In this document: positions 53,880 to 64,000 of the stretch, piece by piece
Numbering within the stretch: position 1 is the first letter of the stretch
How the letters are laid out: each line of letters opens with the position of its first letter
From: Xanthostigma xanthostigma
Taxonomy: Eukaryota > Arthropoda > Insecta > Raphidioptera > Raphidiidae
Length of the DNA stretch: 64,000 nt
Reading direction: 5' to 3'
NCBI GenBank assembly: GCA_963575645.1
Contig: OY754468.1
Coordinates: 9,734,001 to 9,798,000 of the forward strand
Notes under the pieces: generated by a model
The model's input: the letters and a program-made list of their open reading frames with translations, nothing else
The model's database searches: none
Told to the model about the DNA's origin: nothing
Position numbers and translations under genes: made by a program

Positions 53880-54640
53880 AAAAAAATAAGTTCAAAAACT
53901 TAAACCCGATTACTGAAAAGTATGAAACAAGAAAATATTCTCATCTGAGGATAGCCGTGGTCATATGCCACCTACCCTAACAAAACATTACATTTTTACA
54001 GCCTAGTAAGCGATCATAAGCTCTAAGGCAAAGTGCATCACGCTATACATCTAGAACAGGGGTGGGAAAATCTATTGATCGTCGGGCCACATTGCTGATG
54101 AAAATTTGACCGTGGGCCAAATAATTCCTTTTTCTAATTTTAAGTATAGTTTTTTTGAAACAACAATTTCAATTTTTTAAACAACATTTACTATTTTTAT
54201 AAAATTCTTTTTATGCGCCAATTTATATTGGCAAACAGTAATATTTTTGCTTTTAATAATCACTTATAAAATGCTTCGCGGGCCGGAGAAAATTCTACTG
54301 CGGGCCGGATCCGGCCCGCGGGTCGCCATTTGCCTGATCTAGAAGGGCCTCATATATCTATGAGATGGCATACAACCACGGACGAGAATATTTTCTTGTT
54401 TCATACTTTTCAGTAGTCGGGTTTTAGTTTTTGAACTTATTCTTTATTTAAATTATCTTTTTTTTATTTGTTTTCAATTTGCTCACCCCTGGGACCAAAA
54501 TTCAACACGTCATTAATTATTTATCAAAATCGGATTAATAGTTTAGGCGCTAGGGTGGAACATCCGTAAATACAAACATACATACATAGACTGCTTAACT
54601 CATAACCCTTCTTTTTGGCTTCGCCGCAGTCGGGTAAAAA
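53880..54640. repeat. Repeat R2 with embedded foldback, copy 3, inverted
   Basis: Begins 'aaataagttcaaaaactt', ends 'cggattaatagtttaggcg' and 'ttcgccgcagtcgggtaaa'. The foldback loop is interrupted by a hAT MITE at 54,057-54,336. Confidence 0.6.
54057..54336. mobile_element. hAT MITE (Charlie-like ends)
   Basis: 280 bp with ends CAGGGGTGGGAAAATC and inverse CGCCATTTGCCTG, GC-rich 'gggccggatccggcccgcgg' near the right end, and the 8-bp duplication ATCTAGAA (54,049-54,056; 54,337-54,344). Confidence 0.8.
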
Positions 54641-55047
54641 AATTTGGGAACTCCTGCCCTACACAATTACATAACGTTTACTTTAGGAATTTGCTTCGTA
54701 TTAGTAATGAATATAATAATATAATAGTACCTCTAGTGAGCTGTATGCAGGTAAGTGTTTATTTTAACACCCTTAGAACTGTTGTACAAGCAGCATGCGT
54801 GTTTCTTCCGTACACCCTGCGGCCACAGGCGGCATAAATACACTACGCTTTCACGCTGTACGTACTTTCGTTTCGTGACGCTGAATATATTATCACCTTT
54901 CTATTTCTTTTATCTGAACACAATTTGTATCTAATTCTTACATGGAAAGTCACGCCTGCCTTTATTGTATACCTACAACAAGGAAACACATAAATCTCTT
55001 TGTAAAGCTGTTTATATACGGAAGCATTCAAACGAGTGATGCATTTC
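54641..55047. other. Intergenic, no gene seen
   Basis: Short minus-strand ORF without domain. Confidence 0.4.
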
Positions 55048-55050
55048 TTA

Positions 55051-55496
55051 AGGCCACTGCACACGAGGCTAGAAACGCTGCTAGATTCCTTGCTAGATTT
55101 GCCTACTAGTTTTCTAGCGCTGGTTTTCTTGATTGCTGTTAAGTGCTCGTTTCACACGAAATTATTTTTCAAGCGTGTTTTGTGGATAGATCTGGTGCGC
55201 GCGCAGTGACAGTTTTAATATAAACACAGAGCAAAACGTGTTTATTGTCTGGCAGAATGACGCCATGTGGGTGTTCAAGTGCCCACGTGAAGATACTGCT
55301 TCCTGATTGGTTCTTGCTCACACCTAGCAACAAATCTAGCAGGGAAAATAGCCCCTGTTCTAATTTTAAAACCTATCTTCTGAGCTAGCAAGGCAGCCCG
55401 CAGTGACGTCATTTCCAGCTTCGTACCCAACCTACCGGCTAGCAAAACTCCTATCAGCATTTCTAGCAGCGTTTCTATCCTCGTGTGCAGCGGCCT
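55051..55496. mobile_element. PIF/Harbinger-like MITE, copy 2, inverted
   Basis: 446 bp, same family as 50,540-50,947 in inverse orientation, with ends AGGCCACTGCACACGAGG and CCTCGTGTGCAGCGGCCT, flanked by TTA (55,048-55,050; 55,497-55,499). Confidence 0.75.
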
Positions 55497-55499
55497 TTA

Positions 55500-56624
55500 G
55501 ATCCATTTCTTATTATGTTTGACGACTAATTCACAACCCGTAAAGTCAAGGTCAACCATCTTACAGGGACACATACTGTTCGGGTCGACTTATATGGTGT
55601 GTTTGGTATCGTGTTCCAGTGTATAGTACATGCCACGAATCTAAAAGGCTCGAAAGTTAGATGCGAATGCTTGTGCTTGTACAGTCTGTTGAAAAACTAT
55701 AAACTCAGAACTCAACAAAACAATATCAACTTGACAATAGCGTACTCGACTGTACTTTAAAGCAGGAAAGCGACAAAGGCAACGAGCGATCACGGCCAAT
55801 CACCGACGAGTGCACGTTCCGTGCAGGTAGCTGGGAGGTGGTGGGAGCATCAACGGCTCTAAAATGTGCCTTTGCGACGCTGTTTGTGACTAACTTCCGA
55901 ACCTTTTAGATCCGTGGCGCGTATTATATCTCGTTCTGACGCATATTGTAAAATGCCTGAAAATAATGCGTCAGATCGAGATACGCGTTCTTCTGCTCCC
56001 ATTTTGCCGGCATTTTTGTCAATTTGCCTGAATTGTTATAGTCATAACGGAAACTGCATTGTTCGCTCGCGTTTTGCCGGCTTTTTATAAAATCCCAAGA
56101 CATTTTGTAAAAAGCCTGATTTTGCATTATGCCTACTACAGATATACTACTAATCTGACTCTTGGAGGCCATTCAAGTATTAAGTAAGCAGAATGTTAGT
56201 AATTTTTCAGGGATGGGTGTGAGATTTGGCATAGTTAAAGTTCATATGGAGAAGGGCTGGAGTTAAATAAAAATGTGTGTAGAAAGAAGTAAAAAACTGC
56301 GACTATAAGTATTTTTGAATTGAAATAAATGTTCGAACTGTTGGAGATAATGCAGTAAAGAGAAACAACCTCAGCTGGTATATCAGCTCTCAGTAGGTAT
56401 CTACTCTGTTCGGTGACTTTTATCGACTGACCTCTGTTACGATTGAATTATGTACTTGCGGTATTGAAACAAGAACAGTCAGGAGGTAAAACCAACGTTG
56501 AAATGTATTATGGTCACTATCTTGCAGCGTAGTGCCTTATAGAACAAGATCCCGGACCCGCTAGACCTACGTCATTTCAGTACTGCTAAGGTTTTATTGG
56601 TAACTATGGACTATTTATATCTTT
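55500..56624. other. Intergenic with family D end fragment and a hairpin
   Basis: 55,860-55,925 matches 21,308-21,360 (atgtgcctttgcgacgctg, gatccgtggcgcgta). 55,927-55,988 is a hairpin (tctcg.tctgacgcat / atgcgtcagatcgaga). 'ttttgccggc' occurs twice downstream. No gene. Confidence 0.45.
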
Positions 56625-56700
56625 GATTAACTCTTCAATAAATAAAATTATCGACCAATTTTTCAGACAAATATATTAACAAAAAAAATTGATTCGAATA
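56625..56700. repeat. Hammerhead-family B arm fragment
   Basis: 'ctttgattaactcttcaata', 'cgaccaatttttcagacaaa' and 'atattaacaaaa' match the family B arm outside the ribozyme motif. Confidence 0.5.
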
Positions 56701-56903
56701 AATTTGCAGAGAACCGATTTTTGAATCGATCGCGGTGTGGCTTGTCGAGATCGTGCGAGTGTCCGACGTTAGGTTCCGTCCGGCGTTAATCGACTTCCCT
56801 CTATAGCTTCGGGACCGATGCTCTCTAATTGCTTTTATAAGCGTTGCCTACTTGGCTTTCTTAACTCGCTCGTTGATTCGCCGTTGGTTTTTACTGTACA
56901 TTA

Positions 56904-57557
56904 TAGTCCGGTCAAATTAGACAAAAAAATAGTGGTAGGTTTACAATAATTCGCAGAGAGCTGAAAATTGGTACATGTTTTAGGTAGGTACACTATTGCA
57001 AAATATCAGAAGTCCCCACCGATCCTACAGCTGCAAAAAATTTTATTCAAGGTCAACGATTAAAAGTATCGGTTTTTGCACTTTTCTCGTAAACGGTAAA
57101 TGTTATCTAAAAATAGGTGAGAAAAAAGTTATAGATCATGCAATTGTCTACAAGAATTGTTCTTATACTTTTTTTCCTACGAATCACCATTATTTTTAAA
57201 TGGTGATAAAATGCATATTAATATCGTTATTTTTGATAAATACGCTCAGTACATAGACATTTTAGTCCCATATCTCAGGAATAATGATTCGTAGGAAAAA
57301 AATATAAGAACAGCTTTTGTAGACAATTGCATGATCTACCTACAACTTTTATCTGACCTATTTTGAGATAACATTTACCGTTTACGAGTATGCAAAAAAA
57401 GATACTTTTGACGTTTGACCTTGAATAAATTTTGAAGCAGATGTAGGATCGGTGGGAATTTTTGATATTTTATTTGTAATAGTGTACTTAAGACCTGTAC
57501 CAATTTTCAGCTCTATGCGAATTATAGTAAATTGAAATGTTTATTTTGACTGGACTA
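56904..57557. mobile_element. Large palindromic element P2
   Basis: Arms of ~280 bp (about 56,904-57,185 and 57,275-57,557) are reverse complements with scattered mismatches; ends TAGTCCGGTCAAA and inverse TTGACTGGACTA. Shared blocks include 'agctgaaaattggtac', 'gtaaacggtaaatgttatct' and 'gtagacaattgcatgatc'. Centre ~90 bp. No ORF. Confidence 0.75.
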
Positions 57558-58124
57558 ACCAGTATTGTGTGATGTCTCTTTGAGCCCTCGTAGCATATAA
57601 AACCGCAGCTGAGCAGCCACAATATGTATGTCGAACGCGGATAATGCGACAGAGCGGTCGTGCGAAAGTTTGCGGTTAAGTCAACGTTAGATCGCAAACT
57701 GTCTGCAGGGCTTAACTCTGCGTCTATTCCTTAACATGACCGGCAGTAATACCCAATCCATAGCTATTGTTTGCCACCGATTTCTTAATATTTGGACTGT
57801 GAATGTCGGCCATATTAATGGATGATGTTAAGAGCGGGCTGACATTTTAATTTGTGAAATTGTGCAGCACCGTATAGGCCTATTGAGCATCGTTGAAGAG
57901 CGAAACAAGCGTTGTATCGTGGTAATAAATTATTACAGGGATAGGTAAAGTTGTCGTTATGTGTGTCTTCTTCTTTTACTTAATTAAGCTCTAAGAACTG
58001 ACTGATTAACAGACAACGCACGGCCTAAACCGGTGGATCTAGAAGCATGAAATTGTACACAGAAGTTTCTTGTATAACGTAGGTGCAGATCACTAAAGAA
58101 TCTATAAATTAAAAAAAAATGTCA
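57558..58124. other. Intergenic, no gene seen
   Basis: Nothing recognised. Confidence 0.4.
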
Positions 58125-58600
58125 AGTGCGAGTTAAATTAAACGGACGAACGGATTGAAACAAAATGTTGGGAGGATATTTGATAGGCAAATATGAAGAG
58201 CCCTATTATTCTTAGGAAAAATCGGCGCATGCGCAAAACAGATATGTTTTTTTTAATGTAATAATGATATTCTTTTCATAACGGTTTATTTTTCTATTTA
58301 TTTTTTTTAAGTAAATTCGTACGAACATTTTTTTTAAACTTTATAAATTCGGAAATGTTTTGAAAATAAAAAAAAATCAGATCTGTCAGAGAGAAATTAG
58401 TTAAGCAAGCTTTGATTATTTTTTTGATGGCGTGGAACATCTTATGTAGGTAACCATGCAAACTTATAGCAAATATCATAATATTAAATACTAGCCATTG
58501 CCCATTACCCGCGTCGTCGCACACGATATCAGAGATTTTATTTTCATGTCAATATTTTTTTGCAGTTGGAATGGTCTTGTCGCCCAATTGGTTGGAATTT
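58125..58600 (+). repeat. Dispersed repeat family D, copy 4
   Basis: 'atttgataggcaaatatgaa', 'ggcgcatgcgcaaaacaga', 'cttatgtaggtaaccatgc', 'cttgtcgcccaattggttgg' match copies 1 and 3. Confidence 0.55.
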
Positions 58601-58609
58601 TTTAAAATA

Positions 58610-59590
58610 CTTACCTGCGTCATAGCAACCCTATTACATTTTAGCTAATAGTCGCGAACAGCTGTCATTCGTGTTTTTGACGTGATAACGTCTTATAAAT
58701 TGATAAATCACCAATATTATAAATTGATAAAACACCGGCTGCATGTTCGAAAAAGTGTAACGTAACGTTCCTAACGTTCCTAACGCGTAACGTTCCTAAC
58801 GCGTAACGTTCCGCCTGACCCTGTGCGTGCTTTTTGCTAATTTCTCGCTCAATTTAAATCAGATCGGTTTGAAACCAGTCTTAAACGAAAGAGGAGAACA
58901 TTTTACATAGATTTCGTATAACAGAATTTGCCTAAACAGTTTTTTTATACAAATTTATATAGAAAAATATTTTATACAAATTTATATAGAAAAATAGCTG
59001 TATAAATGCAATGTTGTGTAATGCATGACGCGACGCGGTCGGTTGTCTTTGTTTGCCGTACACGGAAATTAGAAGCAAACGTATGTCTTGTCTTAACATG
59101 AAAACAGCTGCATTTCTAATGTTTAATTCAATTTTTTGACATTAGTATATTGTGAAATGCAAAGCCTGCTAAGTTAAGTATTGGAATAACTAATTATTAT
59201 TAGAACATAATACTTTGTAAGTTGCAAACGTCACTTTTGACATTTCTTATCATTTCGACACCAAGGATAAGCGGATTGAAACCAAATTTTGGGAGGTTTA
59301 GGTTATGTATTACGGAATACGTTATCACGTAAAACTATCGTCCGTAAACCGACTTTACAGACAACCATTTTTACGTATAACCTCAAAGCTGTTTGCTTGG
59401 AATTTATCTGTGTCTTTATGTAATTAATAAGTAATTAATTAATTAATGTATTTAATAAGCGTACTTACGACCGGGGTATGAAGAAAAATAGTATACACCA
59501 CTGCGCGCCATGATATCCGAGGCGAAGTGACGCGCAGTGCAAAAATATCAAATTTTCGGCCCTTGTGGTGTAATATGCTATTGGCGATGT
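58610..59590. mobile_element. Large palindromic element P1, copy 2, truncated and interrupted
   Basis: 58,620-58,675 (catagcaaccctattacatt, gtcgcgaacagctgtcattc) and 59,376-59,580 (tataacctcaaagctg, taataagcgtacttacgacc, ggtatgaagaaaaatagta) match the left arm and centre of P1. The right arm is missing. Element E is inserted between the two parts. Confidence 0.6.
58677..59372 (-). mobile_element. Dispersed element E, longest copy
   Basis: Starts TGACGTGATAACGTC and ends GGTTTACGGACGATAG in inverse (i.e. ...gactttacagaca). Ends match 61,072-61,262, which is much shorter, so this copy carries ~500 bp extra interior. A GC-richer patch repeats 'aacgttcctaacg'. TG...CA ends would suit a solo LTR or LTR-like unit, but I cannot confirm it. 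Confidence 0.5.
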
Positions 59591-59780
59591 AAGATCTCTT
59601 AATTAAGACATGGTTTAGAAGGCAGTACCTTTAGTTACTACAGGAAACTCATTAATATAATGAAAGAATACATCGAACACAGAGGTACAATATTGAAATA
59701 CACATAGGAACGCACCGCACTGTCAAGTGTGAAATGGGTCTAAATCTGTGAAAAAGGTTCGTGACGGGTATATATATATA

Positions 59781-60497
59781 TGTTACGGTCTATACCCGAA
59801 TTCGGTCAATGACCGAAATAAATGCGCAAAACTAGTTTTGACCAACGAATATTGCCCAAACCCGAAATCTTACATTTAAACTAGTTTTACGCATTTTCAA
59901 TTGGACAAAACTAGTTCTGTCCATTTTTGAACTGAGAGTACTATAGTATGGCATCGAAATCTTCTTTGCGTTTTTTAATTAACTTTTTCATATCAATGAT
60001 ACTTATTATATCAAAGCGATTTATTCTTCTGTATTGTTTAGCAAACAACGGTTTTAATTCAGCTTTCAACAAATTTGTTAGTGTAGTAAGGTAATTATGT
60101 TTCGTCATAAAATTATGTTTCAGAAGCCACCTATAGATGAACTAGTTGAGACTCGAATTCATCTTGCATTTTTACTTAATTATTACACTGAATATCCCAC
60201 AATTATATTAATAATTATAACATTCAGGAGAACAATTCAATAGGTAAACAAGAACATAACCCTACTTTTGTTCGGGTTCAAACGTTGAATGAAACAAGCA
60301 GAACTAGTACTGTCCGTTCAAAAATGAACAGCACTAGTTTTGACCAATTGAAAATGCGCAAAACTAGTTTTGTTCATTTTATAACACTCAATACCTGTTT
60401 AAATGTAAGATTTCGGGTTTTGGCAATACTCGTTGGTCAAAACTAGTTTGGCACATTTATTTCGGTCATGGACCGAATTCTGGTATAGACCGTAACA
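59781..60497. mobile_element. TIR element with ~190-bp inverted repeats
   Basis: 717 bp with ends TGTTACGGTCTATACC and inverse. The arms contain several 'actagttttg(a/t)cca' iterations and 'cgaaatcttacatttaaac'. TATATA runs flank both ends and may be the target. The ~340-bp centre has no ORF. Confidence 0.75.
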
Positions 60498-60959
60498 TAT
60501 ATAGTTGAAAGGGTTAGTTAACGCGTTGTAAATTGTAATCGATTCTAATTTATAATGTACTTAAACGGAGTTCAATCAATTTTGAATACACATACTTTTT
60601 ACTCAAGTTGTCAGTGCAGTGTAATGAAGTTATATAACAATGTGTCGTCGGCGACATTTTCTAATTGACCGTATTTCAGCGCTGGGAATATTCTAGAAAA
60701 AAGATTCCTCTCGTAAATTTCCGAAAGGACAGTTGGCATCCTACAATAAAAGAAAAAAAAAATGATCGAGTCTTAAGCGGCCTACGCACCTTGATGTTAG
60801 CTGCGATGCAGGCATCGACTCTTATGTTACACGAAACTTGCATCAGTTGCATAAACGCCTACTTAAATCGAAACCTATTGCGATTCCTGAATCGACTCCA
60901 TGTTCATGCAACACAAGAACAGTATAGGTTAAGTTATTTTCTAGGTACCTAGGAATAAA
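60498..60959. other. Intergenic, no gene seen
   Basis: 'taagcggcctacgcacc' at about 60,776 may be an element terminus leading to the ORF at 60,960. The 95-codon ORF at 60,665-60,952 has no domain. Confidence 0.35.
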
Positions 60960-61079
60960 ATGATGTACGTTTTGCCAACACCAGTTTTATTAGTAATAGT
61001 TGGGGCACTCTTTATATTCCATAAAAGAAAAAGGAAATGGTCAAAAAGATGGTTTATAGAAAAAATTGCTTGTCTGTAA
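60960..61079 (+). pseudogene. Possible Harbinger-type transposase N-terminus
   Basis: 39 codons: a hydrophobic start, then 'HKRKRKWSKRWFIEK', reminiscent of the basic W-x-R-x-W segment near the N-terminus of PIF/Harbinger nucleases. The frame runs straight into element E and stops. Weak evidence; coincidence is possible. Confidence 0.3.
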
Positions 61080-61262
61080 AGTCGGTTTACGGACGATAGT
61101 TTTACGTGATAACGTATTTCGCTCGAATATCATATTTAATAGGTAATCACGCACAGGGTCAGGCGGAACGTTAGGAACATTACACTTTTTCGTGCATGCA
61201 GCCGGTGTTTCATCTTTTTATATTGACGTGATTCATCAATTTATAAGACGTTATCACGTCAA
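61072..61262 (+). repeat. Dispersed element E, short copy
   Basis: TGTCTGTAAAGTCGG...TTATCACGTCA, sharing 'cggacgatagttttacgtga', 'cacagggtcaggcggaacgt' and 'gcatgcagccggtgtttcat' with the long copy. Confidence 0.5.
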
Positions 61263-61669
61263 TAATTTATGTTCTATTTCTCATATCTTCTACATATAAT
61301 AATTATAATAATTCGAATCTATGATGTTGCATCTTTCGCTTCAAATTGAGGTTAATTTTATTTATTAAAATTATACTCACCACCTATAATAATAATTGTT
61401 TTTTTTAACTTTCTTTCTTTCGTATTTATTTTAAGTCTCAAAGATTAACTGTCATAATATTTTGAAAACAATTGTTTCACTGTTTATATAAAATTCCAAA
61501 ACCTACTTACAATATTTAAGTATTTTCATACGTCAAAAAATTGATTTTTATAATGATAAAATTTGTATGAAAACGATTTTTTCGAGAGATGAGACCTAGC
61601 TAAAACGATTTTTTGTCCCCCAAAATCCCTTTTCAGTAAATTTCATCCAAATCGTTAGGGCCGTTTTCG
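61263..61669. other. Intergenic, no gene seen
   Basis: Nothing recognised. Confidence 0.4.
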
Positions 61670-61795
61670 AGAAAAGCACGCACAGGGTCAGGCGGAACGT
61701 TAGGAACGTTACACTTTTTCGTGCATGCAGCCGGTGTTTCATCAATTTATAAGATTGGTGATTCATTAATTTATAAGACGTTATCACGTCAAAAA
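61670..61795 (+). repeat. Dispersed element E, end-only copy
   Basis: 'cacgcacagggtcaggcgga' to 'gacgttatcacgtca': the distal ~120 bp of element E. Confidence 0.5.
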
Positions 61796-62570
61796 ACTTA
61801 CAACTGATTATTAAGCCGCTACTTTTTACTTAATACTATCCTCCTCGGCAACTGCAAACCTACTATTTTTGCTACTCACTGTTTTTTAAACCCTAACACA
61901 GATTAATTTGTCGTCGCGTTAAATACTAGTAAAAAAAAAAAATGCTTGCAGAAAAAGTCAATAAATTGTTAAATAAAACGTTAAGAAAGGGATTGGACTT
62001 TTTTTTGAGATATCATTAGTTACAATCGTTTTGGCAGAATTTTACTCGTGTCAGTGAGTGCGAATGTTTACCTTTTAAAATGTGTAAAGCGTTGCGAAAG
62101 TTCGAATGGACGCACTAAGCTAACCCCAAGCCATACGTTATAACAAATCAACACACCTTTCTATATGTAATATAAATTTCAAGAACCTGTCAGTGCCTAT
62201 TCAGTGTACCATATCTCACCGGCCCCATCGTTATTGACAGTTTGCCAATCGCTATTTTCTTCTTCTTCTTTGTGTATTATGTGTACCTACTCTCCAAAAT
62301 AGATCAACTAAAATATATATTTTATCTTCTTTTTAGAAAAGAAATTCTAAAAGGTTGGATTTATTGCTCTTTATTTCATACCCAATAACAAATATATAAC
62401 AAAATATAAATACCTATAATTATACTTACCTAACGTTAACTATTACCATACTTACCTTCAACCAATTTGTACATTTTATACTATATTATGTCACTTTTGT
62501 AGCGATAATGGCCAGAGATGCCAAATCGAGTTGTTTTTTTTGTAAATAAAAAAAAAAAATCACACGCAGT
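61796..62570. other. Intergenic, no gene seen
   Basis: Nothing recognised. Confidence 0.4.
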
Positions 62571-62604
62571 AACCGAGCGGGGTGGCGTAGCGGTGAGAGC
62601 ACTA
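62571..62604 (+). repeat. SINE 2, copy 2, 5' piece
   Basis: 'accgagcggggtggcgtagc' with A box GGCGTAGCGGTGAGAGCA; interrupted after ggtgagagcacta by family C. Confidence 0.55.
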
Positions 62605-62693
62605 ACAAGATAAAAATAATTGTTCATAGTTCGGATTAAACATTTTCGTAAAAAAATATGAGACCAAATCCAAAAAAATTAATTTAATTAATT

Positions 62694-62727
62694 ACGATCG
62701 TTTCGACCTAGATCAGGTCATCTTCAA
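62694..62727 (-). ncRNA. Hammerhead-like motif, family C, copy 3, core C mutated
   Basis: TTGAAGA (C to T in the core), extra T, hairpin GACCT-GATCT-AGGTC, GAAA, CGATCGT. ACGATCGT is an 8-bp palindrome that could form an intermolecular helix III. Confidence 0.4.
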
Positions 62728-62858
62728 TTAGAAATGTAAATAAAAAATTGATATTTAACTAAAAAACTACATTTCGTGTTTAACGAAGTTAAATATCGGC
62801 GGATAAAACTTAATCCTTGTATTTTAGTTAAATATCAATTTTTAATTTACATTCCTAT

Positions 62859-62892
62859 CTGAAGATGATCTGATCTAGGTCGAAACAATCGT
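62859..62892 (+). ncRNA. Hammerhead-like motif, family C, copy 3 sister
   Basis: CTGAAGA, extra T, hairpin GATCT-GATCT-AGGTC (one G-U), GAAA, CAATCGT. Core intact. Confidence 0.45.
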
Positions 62893-63056
62893 AAGTAATT
62901 AATTTAATTTTATCTGGATTTGGACTCTTTTATATTTTTTACAAAAATAATTGATTTAGTTTTTATAAAATATACATGGTTGAAAAACACCTTGAAAATA
63001 GCTAAAACAAGTTTATAAAATCGATTACATATCTTTATATATATACAAATCTTAGT

Positions 63057-63350
63057 GGTGAGAGCACTAGTCTCCCATTAGGTAGGTGCCGGGTTCGAAT
63101 CCCGGCGGGGTCAGATGTGGCTGGAACTTTTTCCTGCTGCCTCTCGCCGAGAAATTGTGATTCCTGTACCGGCCATCTTGTTGACGTTTTTCATGGTTTC
63201 GCTCAATTCCAGATAAATATCAAGATGGTTCCTTATTCAAGGCCATATTGGCCGATTACCTGACAAACTCCTATGCTCAAAATTTGTTTACCTTATCCTA
63301 ATGTCCTAAACTTCCTTCATTCGCCCTTTGCTATTAATTAAGTGGAAGTT
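63057..63350 (+). mobile_element. SINE 2, copy 2, 3' piece
   Basis: B box GGGTTCGAATCCC at ~63,091, then a tRNA-unrelated body ('gatgtggctggaactttttc', 'gccatcttgttgacg', 'cttattcaaggccatattgg') colinear with 47,825-48,115 inverted. Confidence 0.6.
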
Positions 63351-64000
63351 TGAAAATGTACAAAATAACGGGAAGTTTGATAGATGGAAAATAAAGCACA
63401 TACCGCTAGTTTAGCGGTATGTGCAATAGTAATGGTGCAAATAGCGTCTGTTATGACATAAAGTCGAGAAACGGACGTTAAACGCATTATTCTTATTATT
63501 ATTATAATAATAATAATAATAATTATGATTATTAATTATGTAGAGGATATTTTTAACACCAAGCCAAGAGACTCGCAGAAGAGTGTTGCAAAATTTTCTT
63601 TCGGGAAGAGAACGAGTGAGACTAATTAAGGCTAGAAATTTTTTAAGGAGTAATAGACTGTTTAAATAACCACTAAAACTATTATAACCCGTTGGAAACT
63701 TGAAGTCTTTCAGCTGTTAAAATTTTCATTCGGTAATAAAACAGTGTATTTAGATAGATACGTGTGTTACAGTTTTGGTAGTCGACAATAAAATGACGAA
63801 ATACTTCAGCACGAATGTAAGTGTAAATCAAAACACATAAAATATCTGTCATAATTTTATGACAGTTGTGTGACAAGTTTAGGAACTAGAGTTAAATAAT
63901 AGATTTGTTGATGAACTTGATAAATTTGTTCTACGCGGGTTATTTCAGTAGCGTCGATATATTATGGTACTTTATGTGGAAAAAATGTAGTTAAAAAAAT
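63351..64000. other. Intergenic, no gene seen
   Basis: (ATT)n/(AAT)n hairpin near 63,490-63,525. A 64-codon minus-strand ORF at 63,682-63,876 has no domain. Confidence 0.4.

Larger units (their letters stand above)
62605..63056. mobile_element. Palindromic hammerhead-like retroposon, family C, copy 3
   Basis: 452 bp bounded by the exact 13-bp direct repeat ggtgagagcacta (62,592-62,604; 63,057-63,069), which belongs to SINE 2. Inverted motif pair at 62,694-62,727 and 62,859-62,892, with loop 'gaagttaaatatcggcgg'. Beyond the palindrome, ~130 bp ('atacatggttgaaaaacacc', 'aaaatcgattacatatc') leads to the right boundary. Confidence 0.65.

Noticed and set aside
1..64000. Bacterial or organellar contamination
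   Set aside because: No operons, RBS-spaced ORFs or mitochondrial genes. The content is eukaryotic transposable elements throughout.

Overview
This window looks like a repeat-dense, AT-rich, non-coding stretch of an insect nuclear genome, most likely a lepidopteran. That placement is inference from interspersed-repeat motifs resembling ones I associate with moth and butterfly DNA: 'ctagctgttgcccgcgac'-type tails, 'gagaacctcctcc...gtcggtta', 'cttggccaacttctactt', and 'cataacccttcctttg...cgccgtagtcgggta'. I see no host protein-coding gene, no rRNA and no functional tRNA gene. Almost every recognisable feature is a mobile element, a relic of one, or a palindrome.

Layout. 1-4,157: small inverted-repeat elements, a palindromic element carrying two hammerhead-like ribozyme motifs (2,247-2,564), and the 5' piece of a non-LTR retrotransposon ORF. 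4,158-10,870: a complete Ty3/gypsy element with 985-bp LTRs that read as identical. Its gag and pol lie in one frame split by a single TGA, and it is inserted into the non-LTR ORF, which resumes at 10,871. 11-13 kb: tail-like repeats and a tRNA-Lys-derived retroposon. 13,293-15,240: a foldback-type element with 18 copies of an 83-bp satellite between compound terminal inverted repeats. 15.5-17.4 kb: a second hammerhead-like palindromic family. 18.5-27 kb: a pogo/Tigger relic, a TTAA-flanked element, a second tRNA-Lys retroposon and several MITEs. 27,697-32,132: a second complete Ty3/gypsy element with one 1,286-codon gag-pol ORF and 212-bp LTRs that read as identical, inserted into a foldback MITE. 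32.8-44 kb: a mariner-like deletion derivative, a non-LTR tail, two overlapping perfect palindromes at 38.7 kb, a Tigger C-terminal relic, a third tRNA-Lys retroposon and a 750-bp palindrome. 44.5-64 kb: three copies of a third hammerhead-like family, two hAT MITEs with exact 8-bp duplications, two PIF/Harbinger-like MITEs with 3-bp duplications, further palindromes and a second tRNA-derived SINE.

How the parts relate. The two gypsy elements are the only apparently intact protein-coding units and look recent. The rest is mostly non-autonomous and nested. The most unusual theme is that at least three unrelated palindromic families each carry, in inverted pairs, the core CTGA(T/A)GA-W-hairpin-GAAACG. 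One copy of each of these families is flanked by direct repeats of 13-19 bp. This suggests hammerhead-ribozyme-bearing retroposons, perhaps related to Penelope-like elements or retrozymes, arranged head-to-head. All coordinates come from reading by eye, so boundaries may be off by a few bases.
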